NCBI GenBank assembly: GCA_002307245.1
Contig: DBTW01000023.1
Span: 16,183-54,340, forward strand
Source of the DNA: Spirochaetaceae bacterium UBA1306
GTDB lineage: Bacteria; Spirochaetota; Spirochaetia; Treponematales; Rectinemataceae
DNA length: 38,158 nucleotides
Reading direction: 5' to 3'
The stretch's first letter is position 1. Each line of letters opens with the position of its first letter. Below, piece after piece: positions 8,340-15,291 of this stretch. The notes beneath the pieces were generated by a model. It saw only the letters and a list, made by a program, of their open reading frames with translations, made no database searches and had not been told where the DNA came from. The position numbers were made by a program, and so were the translations under genes.

Positions 8340-8425
8340 AGGGGTAATTTCGCGGTGTTTTGATGAAATATCGCGATTCCTTTAGCAACAATCCCGGGAC
8401 GAGCCATAAATCGCCCATTCTGGGA

Positions 8426-8439
8426 GGATAGATTTATCC
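8426..8439. promoter_or_regulatory. Small inverted repeat between divergent cyclase genes
   Basis: GGATA-GATT-TATCC forms a 5-bp dyad with a 4-bp centre in the gap between the two divergent diguanylate cyclase genes. It could be an operator shared by both promoters or a chance palindrome. No regulator is known. Confidence 0.25.
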
Positions 8440-8470
8440 CGTCGCGCTAGTTCGGGGGGTTATTACGCGC

Positions 8471-8476
8471 TATACT
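8471..8476 (+). promoter_or_regulatory. Probable -10 box of the diguanylate cyclase at 8485
   Basis: TATACT matches the sigma70 -10 consensus at five of six positions and ends 8 nt before ATG 8485. There is no clear -35 element and no strong ribosome site, which suggests a leaderless transcript. Confidence 0.4.
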
Positions 8477-8484
8477 TGCCGGAA

Positions 8485-9525
8485 ATGGAAACGAAGCAGC
8501 GGCTCTACGACGCCGCGCGCAACGCCTTCGCCCTCAAGATGGCCGCGTTACACGATCTTTCTCTCGAGCTGTCCATGGCCGACGATGTCGACGACCTTTG
8601 CCGCCGCGCCGTGGGCTTGGGCCATCGGGTCCTCGGCTACGACAGGATCGGCATTTGGTTCGTCGATCCCGCCGATCCCGCCATCCTCTACGGCAGCTTC
8701 GGCACCGACGAGTCCGGTCGCATCCGGGACGAGCGCGGCGTCCACTTCCGCCGCTCCGACGAGGCTTTCCCCGAGGGTTTCTACGAGGGCCGCGAGCCCG
8801 TGTATTACATGGGCGAAAGCCCTTGCTTCAACGAGAAGCACGAAGTGGTCGGCAGCGCGGAGAAGGCCCTCGCCCTCATATGGGACGGGCGCAAGGTGAT
8901 AGGCGAAATATGGGTCGATAACCTCATCACGAAGCGCGGCATCGACGGCGGCTCGCTCGAGCTCCTCGTCCGCTACGCCAGGATCGTCGGCTCGCTCTCC
9001 ACCCTCAAGCGCGTCCAGGCCGAGCTCCAGGCCCTGTCCTCGACCGATTCCCTGACCGGCGTCGTGAACCGGAGGACCGCCCTCATCGTCCTCGAGAAGC
9101 AGTTCAATCTGGCCGTCAGGAAGGCCGAGAGCATCGCCGTGATCTTCTGCGACCTGGATGGCCTCAAGACCGTCAACGACACCAAGGGCCACGCCGCGGG
9201 CGACGAGTACATCAAGATCGTCTGCCAGGCCATCATGAAGTCGGTGCGCGACAGCGATTCCGTGGGACGGCTCGGCGGGGACGAGTTCCTCGTCGTCCTG
9301 CCGGACTGCGACTCGAAAGGCGCGAGCATGATCGACGAGCGCATCGAGGCGGCCCTGGCCCAGGCGCGGCAGGCGAGCTCCGACTACCCCATCTCGATCA
9401 GCCGGGGTATCGCCACCTTGACCGAGCTCGGCTCGGGGCCCGGGGACAGGACGCCCCAGGCCCTCGTGGACCTGGCCGACAGCCGCATGTACGAGGAGAA
9501 GCGCCTGCGCAAAGCCGCGCGCTGA
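8485..9525 (+). CDS. GAF-like sensor / GGDEF diguanylate cyclase (paralogue 2)
   Basis: This 346-residue protein has a GAF-like N-terminal sensor region (about 20-175) and a GGDEF cyclase domain (185-340) producing c-di-GMP. GGDEF is at 264-268 and the I-site RDSD at 255-258, five residues before, so catalysis and product inhibition are both expected. No membrane segment is visible. It is a clear paralogue of the divergent gene at 7064-8305. Shared stretches include VDDLCR, GTDESGRIRDERG, FYEGREP and STDSLTGVVNRRTALIVLEK, and the similarity covers both domains. It lacks the roughly 70-residue N-terminal segment of its partner. ATG 8485 is chosen over TTG 8476, which falls on the -10 box. It converges on alaS, with only 20 bp between the stops. 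Confidence 0.93.
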   Translation: METKQRLYDAARNAFALKMAALHDLSLELSMADDVDDLCRRAVGLGHRVLGYDRIGIWFVDPADPAILYGSFGTDESGRIRDERGVHFRRSDEAFPEGFYEGREPVYYMGESPCFNEKHEVVGSAEKALALIWDGRKVIGEIWVDNLITKRGIDGGSLELLVRYARIVGSLSTLKRVQAELQALSSTDSLTGVVNRRTALIVLEKQFNLAVRKAESIAVIFCDLDGLKTVNDTKGHAAGDEYIKIVCQAIMKSVRDSDSVGRLGGDEFLVVLPDCDSKGASMIDERIEAALAQARQASSDYPISISRGIATLTELGSGPGDRTPQALVDLADSRMYEEKRLRKAAR

Positions 9526-9545
9526 GCCCGGGCCGCCCCGAGGCC

Positions 9546-11333
9546 CTACTCCAGCACGGCGTAGATGCGGCGGACGCCGGCCGAGCTCGACTGCTCCTTC
9601 TGGATGCGGAACTTGCCGATCATGCCGGTCCGCTCCACGTGGGGGCCGCCGCAGACTTCCTTGGAGAAATCGCCCATCGTGTAGACCTTGACGTCCTCCT
9701 CGTATTTCTCGCCGAAGAGGGCCCTGGCCCCGGCGGCCTTGGCGTCGTCGAGCTTCATGATCTCCATCGTCACGGGCAGGTCGCGGGCGATCTGCTCGTT
9801 CACGATGGCCTCCACTCTCTGGAGCTCTTCCTTGGTCATGGGAGCGGGGTGGGCGAAGTCGAAGCGCATGCGCTCGGCCGTGATGTTGGAGCCCTTCTGC
9901 GCGATGTGCGGCCCGAGCACGATCGTGAGGGCCTGCTGCAGGAGATGGGTGGCGCTGTGGTACTTGGTCGAGACCTCGGAATGGTCCGCGAGCCCGCCCT
10001 TGAAAAGCTGCTCGGAACCGGCGCGGGAGAGCTCCTGGTGCTTCTTGTAGGCCTCGTCGAACTCGGGGCGGTTCACCTTCATCCCGTTCTCCGACGCGAG
10101 CTCCTCGGTGAGCTCGATGGGGAAGCCATAGGTGTCGTAGAGCTTGAAGGCCAGGCGGCCGGACATGACCTTCTGCGGGTTCTTGAGGAGGTTCGGCAGC
10201 ATCTTCTCGAACTCGCGCTCGCCCTTCACCAAGGTCTCGAGGAATTTCTCCTCCTCCTTGATGAGCTCGTCGAGCACGCGGTCGCGATTGGCGGCGAGCT
10301 CGGGGAAGGGGCCCGCGAAGTTGTCGATGACGGCGGCGGCGGGCTTGGCCAGGAAGGAGCCCTCGATGCCGAGCTTGCGGCCGTGGCGCACGGCGCGGCG
10401 GATGATACGCCGCAGGACGTAGCCCGCGCCCACGTTGGACGGCATCACCGCCTTGGGGTCGCCGAGGATGAAGGTCGCCGTGCGGACGTGGTCGGAGATG
10501 ATGCGGACCGAGCGGTCCTTCTCGGGATCGGAGCGGTACGCGTAGCCCGCCACGGCCTCGATGGCCTCGATGATCGGGCCGAAGGCCTCCGTATCGTAGA
10601 CCGATTTCTTGCCCTGGAGTATGCAGACCGTGCGCTCGAGGCCCATGCCCGTATCGACGTTCTGGGCCGGGAGCTTGACGAGGGTCTTCTCGTCGACCCT
10701 GTTGAACTCCATGAAGACGTTGTTCCAGATCTCCATCCAGCGCTTGGGATCCACGCCCTTGTTGGAGAGCGCGGGCGGAGTCCCCTCGCCCACCCAGTAG
10801 AAGATCTCGGAATCGGGGCCGCAGGGGCCCGTCGGGCCCGCGGCCCACCAATTGTCGCAGGCGGGCAAGTAGGCTATCCGGTCCTTGGGCACGCCGAGGG
10901 CCGCCCAGGCGGCCGCGGAAGTCTCGTCGCGGGGGGCGTTCTCGTCGCCCTGGAAGACCGTCACCGAGATCATCGAGGGATCGAGAGCTAGCCATTTGGG
11001 CGAGGTGAGGAATTCCCAGGAAAAGGCTATGGATTCTTTCTTGAAGTAATCGCCTAGCGACCAGTTGCCCAGCATCTCGAAGCAGGTGAGGTGGCTCTCG
11101 TCGCCGACCTCGTCGATGTCCCCGGTACGGACGCATTTCTGGAAGTCCACGAGGCGCTTGCCCGCGGGATGGGGCTCGCCCAGGAGGTAGGGCACCAGGG
11201 GCTGCATGCCCGCCGTGGTGAAGAGGACGGTCGGATCGTTCTCAGGGATCAGGGACTTGCCGGAAATCTCGGCATGGCCCTTTGTGACGAAGAAATCTAT
11301 GTATTTCTTGCGAAGTTCGTGGATCGTGATCAT
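9546..11333 (-). CDS. alaS: Alanyl-tRNA synthetase, short form without C-Ala domain
   Basis: AlaRS charges tRNA-Ala with alanine. The 595 residues cover the class II catalytic core (from HELRKKYIDFFVTKGHAEI, with DPTVLFTTAGMQPLVPYLLG), the tRNA-recognition helices and the editing domain. That domain carries the zinc ligands HSATH (His459, His463) and CGGPH (Cys561, His565). It stops about 30 residues after the editing motif, whereas most bacterial AlaRS run to about 870 residues and carry an oligomerisation/C-Ala domain. I recall treponemal AlaRS being about this length, so it is a lineage trait, not a truncation. A strong promoter (TTGACC, TACACT) ends 7 nt before ATG 11333, and there is no ribosome site, so the mRNA is probably leaderless. 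Confidence 0.95.
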   Translation of the reverse strand: MITIHELRKKYIDFFVTKGHAEISGKSLIPENDPTVLFTTAGMQPLVPYLLGEPHPAGKRLVDFQKCVRTGDIDEVGDESHLTCFEMLGNWSLGDYFKKESIAFSWEFLTSPKWLALDPSMISVTVFQGDENAPRDETSAAAWAALGVPKDRIAYLPACDNWWAAGPTGPCGPDSEIFYWVGEGTPPALSNKGVDPKRWMEIWNNVFMEFNRVDEKTLVKLPAQNVDTGMGLERTVCILQGKKSVYDTEAFGPIIEAIEAVAGYAYRSDPEKDRSVRIISDHVRTATFILGDPKAVMPSNVGAGYVLRRIIRRAVRHGRKLGIEGSFLAKPAAAVIDNFAGPFPELAANRDRVLDELIKEEEKFLETLVKGEREFEKMLPNLLKNPQKVMSGRLAFKLYDTYGFPIELTEELASENGMKVNRPEFDEAYKKHQELSRAGSEQLFKGGLADHSEVSTKYHSATHLLQQALTIVLGPHIAQKGSNITAERMRFDFAHPAPMTKEELQRVEAIVNEQIARDLPVTMEIMKLDDAKAAGARALFGEKYEEDVKVYTMGDFSKEVCGGPHVERTGMIGKFRIQKEQSSSAGVRRIYAVLE

Positions 11334-11340
11334 GAGCGCG

Positions 11341-11370
11341 AGTGTAAAGGGAAGGGTACGGCAGGGTCAA
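11341..11370 (-). promoter_or_regulatory. Promoter of alaS
   Basis: On the minus strand, TTGACC (11365-11370, five of six consensus) and TACACT (11341-11346, four of six) are spaced 18 bp apart. The -10 ends 7 nt before the alaS ATG, which places the expected transcription start at the A of the start codon. Confidence 0.6.
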
Positions 11371-11404
11371 TTACCGATAGGCGCGAGCCTGGCCTGCCTA
11401 GATC

Positions 11405-12691
11405 CTAGCCGCAGGCTTTGATCTCCAGGGGGGGGCGCTTTTCCTCGGCCTCCAGGTCGGGGTAGCGGCTGCGGATCTCCTCGATGCGCGGCAGGACCTC
11501 GAAGAAGGCCGTGACGATCTCGGGGTCGAACTTGGTGCCTGACATGGCCCGGATCTCGTCGAGGACCTTGCCCGAGTCCCAGGGCTCCTTGTACACGCGC
11601 TTGGAGATCAGGGCGTCGTAGACGTCGGCCACGGCGACGATACGGCCGCCCAAGGGGATCTCCTCGCCCTTGAGCTTGCGCGGCCCGCCGTCGGGGCCGC
11701 ACTCGAGGGGGGCGGCGTAGGGGTCGTCGGACCAGATGTCGACCATGCCGGGATAGCCCGTGCCGTCCCAGTTCTCGTGGTGGCGTAGGGCCACCTCCGC
11801 GGAGATGATGTCCAGCTCGGATTGGGGATCGACGAAAAGCCGCGCGCCGAAGCAGGTATGGGCCTGCATGACCTTGTACTCCTCGGGGGTGAAGCGGGCG
11901 GGCTTCTTGAGAATGAGGTCCGAGATGGCCACCTTGCCCACGTCGTGGAGCATGGCCGCCATCTTGAGCGTATCCTTGGTCCGCTCGCGCTCCTTGTCGC
12001 CGATGCCGCGGTTGAAGGCCCAGCGATCGTAGATCTCGGCGGCATAGCCGGCCACCCGGTTGACGTGCGCCCCCGTCTCCTTGGGATCGCGCATCTCGGC
12101 CATGCGGTTCATGCGCAGGATGATCGCGCGGGTCATGAAGGCGCGCTCGAGGGCGTCGGTCGCGCTCGACGCGAAATGCTCGAAGATCTTCTCGTCCCCG
12201 GCGGTGAAGGGAATCGCGTCGCCATCCTCGTTCATCGCATTGAGGACCTGGATGACCCCGAGCAGGTTGCCCGTGGAGGTAATGAGGGGATAAGCGAGGA
12301 TCGAGCGAGTCTTCCAGTTATTCTGCTTATCGAAGGAGGGGTTGAACTTGTACGGCTTATCGGCGGGAATCGAGTAGGCATCGTCGATGCGGACGGGCAC
12401 TCGGTTCTTGGCCGCGTAGCCCGCGAGGCGGGAATCGTCTATCGGCATCCGCATGTTGCTATATGGTAGCTTCTGCCCAGGCGGAAGACGCTTCTCTAGT
12501 GTAGTGTTCTGGCTGTATTTAAAAACAAGCTGATCGCCCTCACGGACGTAAATAGTTCCCGCATCGGCATTTAGCACATGCCGCGCTTCTATGAGGATAT
12601 GCTCGAGCAGGATATCGGCATCCTGAACCTTACTGAGCTCGGAGTCGATTTGTAAGACTATGTCCCTGTAATCCCGTTTCTTGGACGACAT
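11405..12691 (-). CDS. GAF / HD-GYP cyclic di-GMP phosphodiesterase-like protein
   Basis: HD-GYP domains hydrolyse cyclic di-GMP. The 428-residue protein has a GAF domain (about 25-185), then an HD-GYP domain (about 190-400). Metal and catalytic residues are visible: His209, the HD pair at 249-250 (LHDVGK), His278, HH at 304-305, GYP at 312-314 and Asp356 (ADVYDAL). Between GYP and IPLGGRI there is a stretch about 25 residues longer than usual, containing Trp, Asp and Pro residues and one Cys. The start is ATG 12691, with GGAG 6 nt upstream; an in-frame GTG at 12718 is less likely. A TATACA box lies further upstream. The N-terminal codons are more AT-rich than the rest. It probably opposes the nearby diguanylate cyclases. 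Confidence 0.93.
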   Translation of the reverse strand: MSSKKRDYRDIVLQIDSELSKVQDADILLEHILIEARHVLNADAGTIYVREGDQLVFKYSQNTTLEKRLPPGQKLPYSNMRMPIDDSRLAGYAAKNRVPVRIDDAYSIPADKPYKFNPSFDKQNNWKTRSILAYPLITSTGNLLGVIQVLNAMNEDGDAIPFTAGDEKIFEHFASSATDALERAFMTRAIILRMNRMAEMRDPKETGAHVNRVAGYAAEIYDRWAFNRGIGDKERERTKDTLKMAAMLHDVGKVAISDLILKKPARFTPEEYKVMQAHTCFGARLFVDPQSELDIISAEVALRHHENWDGTGYPGMVDIWSDDPYAAPLECGPDGGPRKLKGEEIPLGGRIVAVADVYDALISKRVYKEPWDSGKVLDEIRAMSGTKFDPEIVTAFFEVLPRIEEIRSRYPDLEAEEKRPPLEIKACG

Positions 12692-12846
12692 TGGTACTCC
12701 GGTATAAGTTTCGGACACTTCCTACTGTATATTAAACGCTCGTCGATAGCAATTTCGAGATTTCTTCCTAGGAATTTCCCCAATATATGAAACCCGGTAA
12801 CTAGCAGGATATTGGAAAAGTCCAACCGAGCCTATTCAACAGCCCC

Positions 12847-13341
12847 CTACATCTCCTCAAAGACCCCCCGCGAGCGATCCTTTCGGACATGGTCCCAGGG
12901 AAAGACGCGACCGTTCATGACCAGGTACACGCCGTAGGCCAGTAGTTGCACGGCCGAAAAGGCGGTCCCAAAATTGAAAAGGGCGTCGGATCCCTGGATT
13001 TGGTAGGGGACCATGGCCCCCGTGAGGACGATAGTCTTTTCCAGGCGCGCTGGCCCGATCAGGCGGGCAGTCTCGGCCATAGTATCGGTGCCATGGGTGA
13101 TGACGATGCGATCCTCGTCAGCGCGTTCGCAGGAGTCGAGCACCGAGCGACGGTTCGCGTCCTGCATCTGCAGGCTGTCGATGAGCTGATTCTGCTCTAT
13201 GGCGACGGGAACGCCGACCCTGGCCAGTCTGAGGATCTCGGGAAGATGGCTCGCCTTGAAGGTGAGCTCGCCCTTGATCTCGTCGTAGGCTTTATCGAAG
13301 GTGCCGCCGGTGACGATTACGCGAATGGGCTTGGAATCCAT
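12847..13341 (-). CDS. Short asparaginase-domain protein
   Basis: The protein of 164 residues matches only the N-terminal domain of L-asparaginase/glutaminase enzymes. It contains VIVTGGTFDK (nucleophile Thr region), THGTDTM (second catalytic Thr-Asp) and TGAMVP. It ends RVFPWDHVRKDRSRGVFEEM. From memory, a family of free-standing asparaginase-domain proteins of this length ends the same way, so this is a complete short form rather than a truncated gene. The substrate is untested; amidohydrolase activity is inferred. ATG 13341 puts the first strand at residue 5. An in-frame TTG at 13377 has a better ribosome site (AGGAG, 7 nt) and would add 12 residues, so the start is uncertain. It diverges from the lipoprotein gene and lies upstream of the HD-GYP gene. 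Confidence 0.85.
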   Translation of the reverse strand: MDSKPIRVIVTGGTFDKAYDEIKGELTFKASHLPEILRLARVGVPVAIEQNQLIDSLQMQDANRRSVLDSCERADEDRIVITHGTDTMAETARLIGPARLEKTIVLTGAMVPYQIQGSDALFNFGTAFSAVQLLAYGVYLVMNGRVFPWDHVRKDRSRGVFEEM

Positions 13342-13391
13342 AGTAAGAACTATGCCTTCGATGCCCGACTTGAACAAGGCAGGGCTCCTAC

Positions 13392-13419
13392 TTGACGCTT
13401 TTGGAGATAACTGTAAAAT
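13392..13419 (+). promoter_or_regulatory. Promoter of the lytic transglycosylase lipoprotein gene
   Basis: TTGACG (13392-13397) and TAAAAT (13414-13419) are spaced 16 bp apart, each matching the sigma70 consensus at five of six positions. The expected start near 13426 gives a leader of about 48 nt that includes a GGGAG ribosome site before ATG 13474. Confidence 0.6.
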
Positions 13420-13473
13420 AGCCGTCTCATTCTGTCGACTAAGAATATTCTATTAAGGGAGATACTTATACGC

Positions 13474-14223
13474 ATGAGATATCGTTTTACCGGATTTCCT
13501 CTATTATCAGTATTCTTATTTTGCTGCCTCAGCGTTTCCTGCGCGAAGACGGCAAATAAACAGTCTGTCAATGCGACTCTCGCCGAGCTTAGTTCATTAG
13601 AAGAAAAGGAATTAGCTGGGTATTTAGAAAATCTCGATAGAACAGACCCCATTGCCCCATACTACCAGGATTCCTCGACAAAAGAACTTACGCTCCAGTT
13701 CTTCGCCTCCTTGACCCATTCCGAAAATGTGGCTCGGGTCATCTTGGACAATGCCGCCAAGTACGGTGTACGCCCTTCCCTAGCCTTTGCCCTGGCTCTG
13801 GAAGAGAGCGATTTCAAGGTCGATGCATTCAACAAAAACGGGGATTCCGTGGATCGCGGACTCTTTCAGCTCAACTCCAAGTCATATCCAGGACTGAAAG
13901 TCCCCGATTTCTACGACATCGATACGAATGCGCGTTATGGCATAGCTCACTTGAAAGGCTGTCTATCCCAGGCAGGCAACGAGGTGGCCGCCCTGGCCAT
14001 GTACAACGCCGGGAACGGCCGCGTCGAGCGTGGGGCTACGCCCAAGAAAACCTTGAATTACGTCTCCCGCATCCTCGCCTACGAGGACAATATCTCGACA
14101 CTCTTCGCCGCCAAGGTCATGGCCAAGGCCCAGCCGGTATCGCCCAGCTTGGCGAGGCTCGTCGCGGAGAGCATGAGCATGGGCCTCATCGCGAGCGCCC
14201 AGGATACTAAGACGACGGAATAA
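13474..14223 (+). CDS. Lytic transglycosylase (SLT domain) lipoprotein
   Basis: This is a predicted lipoprotein that cleaves peptidoglycan between N-acetylmuramic acid and N-acetylglucosamine. The 249 residues begin with a lipoprotein signal peptide ending in LSVSC (Cys23). The SLT lysozyme-like fold lies at about 85-205. It has the catalytic Glu in EES (Glu111), GLFQLN at 129-134 and the YNAG signature at 177-180, followed by TLNYVSRILAYED. It is therefore probably anchored in the periplasm. Upstream is a strong promoter; GGGAG stands 12 nt before the ATG. The first 250 bases or so are noticeably AT-rich compared with the rest of the gene and the window, matching the neighbouring asparaginase region. 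It converges on lplA, with no clear terminator between. Confidence 0.9.
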   Translation: MRYRFTGFPLLSVFLFCCLSVSCAKTANKQSVNATLAELSSLEEKELAGYLENLDRTDPIAPYYQDSSTKELTLQFFASLTHSENVARVILDNAAKYGVRPSLAFALALEESDFKVDAFNKNGDSVDRGLFQLNSKSYPGLKVPDFYDIDTNARYGIAHLKGCLSQAGNEVAALAMYNAGNGRVERGATPKKTLNYVSRILAYEDNISTLFAAKVMAKAQPVSPSLARLVAESMSMGLIASAQDTKTTE

Positions 14224-14246
14224 GGACGTAGGCGAGGGCCGGGGCT

Positions 14247-15023
14247 TTATCGGCGTTCGTTCCACTCGGGCGTGGAAAAGCGCTCCGCCGCGAGCCGTCG
14301 CGCCTCCAGGTCCTCGGCCGCGGAGAGGGGGGCTTCCTCGAACTCCGCGCCGCAGGCTTCGGCGAAGCCCTTCCTCAGGGCCAGCGCCGCGTCCTCATAG
14401 GCTAGCTGCCGCCCCAAGACCTCTCGAAGACAGGTCACCCTCGCCTTGGAGTCCTCGATCAGCTTCCCCTTCAGCTTTTCCGCCGGCACCTTGAGCAACG
14501 AGAACATCAGCTCGAGCTCGAGGTCCATGAGGACGGTGCCGTGCTGCAAAAGGCAGCCTTGGCGCCTCGTCTGGGCGTTGCCGGAGATCTTCCTGCCGCC
14601 TACGGCTATGTCGTTGATAGGCTCGAAGCTCGCCTCGGCCCCGAGCTCCCGCAGGCCGGCGACGAGGCCGGCGCAGATCAGGCGGTAGGACTCGAGGATA
14701 CCGTCGGGAGCGAGGGGATGGCCGATGGGCAGGACTATCGAGTAGGTGAGCTCGGCGTCGTGGAAGACGGCGCCGCCGCCGGTGAGCCTGCGGACCGCGT
14801 CGACGCCCGAGCTGCGGCAGGCTTCGAGGTCCACCTCGGCCTCGAGGGACTGGAAATAGCCCACCGTCACGCAGGGAGGGGCCCAGCGGTACAGCCTGAG
14901 GGTCGGCGGCGCCTCGCCCCGCGACACCGAGCCGACGAGGGCTTCGTCGATGCCCATGTTGAGGGCCCCCGAGAGCGGGAGTGCCCCGGAACCCGAGACG
15001 CTATCGATCAGCCTGAGCTTCAT
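14247..15023 (-). CDS. lplA: Lipoate-protein ligase, catalytic subunit (LplA large domain)
   Basis: The enzyme attaches lipoate (via lipoyl-AMP) to lysines of 2-oxoacid dehydrogenases and the glycine cleavage H protein. The 258 residues form a BPL/LplA/LipB fold with RRLTGGGAVFHD (78-89), ND at 137-138 and GRKISGNAQ (143-151, Lys145 the likely catalytic lysine), then LLQHGTVLMD. The ND pair and lysine favour a ligase over LipM octanoyltransferase, which carries a catalytic Cys in this region that I do not see. It lacks the C-terminal accessory domain, which is encoded separately by the overlapping upstream gene at 15001-15291. The ATG lies 23 bp inside that gene. It is last in the tetR-lipA-lplB-lplA operon. 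Confidence 0.88.
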   Translation of the reverse strand: MKLRLIDSVSGSGALPLSGALNMGIDEALVGSVSRGEAPPTLRLYRWAPPCVTVGYFQSLEAEVDLEACRSSGVDAVRRLTGGGAVFHDAELTYSIVLPIGHPLAPDGILESYRLICAGLVAGLRELGAEASFEPINDIAVGGRKISGNAQTRRQGCLLQHGTVLMDLELELMFSLLKVPAEKLKGKLIEDSKARVTCLREVLGRQLAYEDAALALRKGFAEACGAEFEEAPLSAAEDLEARRLAAERFSTPEWNERR

Positions 15024-15291
15024 GGGCGGCCGCCATCAGGGCCGAGGCTATGTCGGCGGGCGAGGCGCCGAAGACGCGCAAAGGGGCCTTGCCGAAAAGG
15101 GCCAGGGCCGCCGCCTCCAGGCCCTCGACGGGGAGCCCGGACAGTCCGCCCTCGGCTTCCTCAAAGGCTTCCTCGGGATGCGCGAAGAAGTCGCCCCTCA
15201 CCGCGGCGCGGATCACGATCCCGCGCTCGAGCTCGAGCTCGACGCGCAGGAGCTTGCCTCCCGGCACCTTATAGTCCTTGCGGCCGGTCAT
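15001..15291 (-). CDS. lplB: Lipoate-protein ligase accessory subunit (LplB-like, Lip_prot_lig_C domain)
   Basis: This 96-residue protein resembles the C-terminal accessory domain of lipoate ligases. It opens MTGRKDYKVPGGKLLRVELE and contains GDFFAHPEEAFEEAEGGL, then a short helical ending, LRVFGASPADIASALMAAA. In split ligases such as that of Thermoplasma, the small subunit (LplB) is needed with LplA for lipoate activation. I infer the same here. The reading frame continues upstream inside lipA, but only the part from ATG 15291 is meaningful. It overlaps the lipA stop by 23 bp and the lplA start by 23 bp, so the three are probably translated in a coupled fashion. The role is inferred from resemblance and position. 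Confidence 0.82.
   Translation of the reverse strand: MTGRKDYKVPGGKLLRVELELERGIVIRAAVRGDFFAHPEEAFEEAEGGLSGLPVEGLEAAALALFGKAPLRVFGASPADIASALMAAAHEAQADR

Noticed and set aside
8306..8407. Upstream 34 codons of the diguanylate cyclase as coding
   Set aside because: Third positions are mostly A or T, unlike the gene, and the stretch contains a plausible promoter ending 6 nt before ATG 8305. An N-terminal extension is still possible.
9526..9545. Bidirectional terminator between the convergent cyclase gene and alaS
   Set aside because: Only a 5-bp GGGCC/GGCCC stem can form and neither strand carries a T-run.
12847..13341. A truncated asparaginase pseudogene
   Set aside because: Stand-alone asparaginase-domain proteins of this size with the same ending are remembered, the frame is intact and catalytic Thr residues are present.
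14247..15023. Octanoyltransferase LipM
   Set aside because: The expected catalytic Cys before the GRKISG motif is absent and the ND plus Lys pattern matches ligases.
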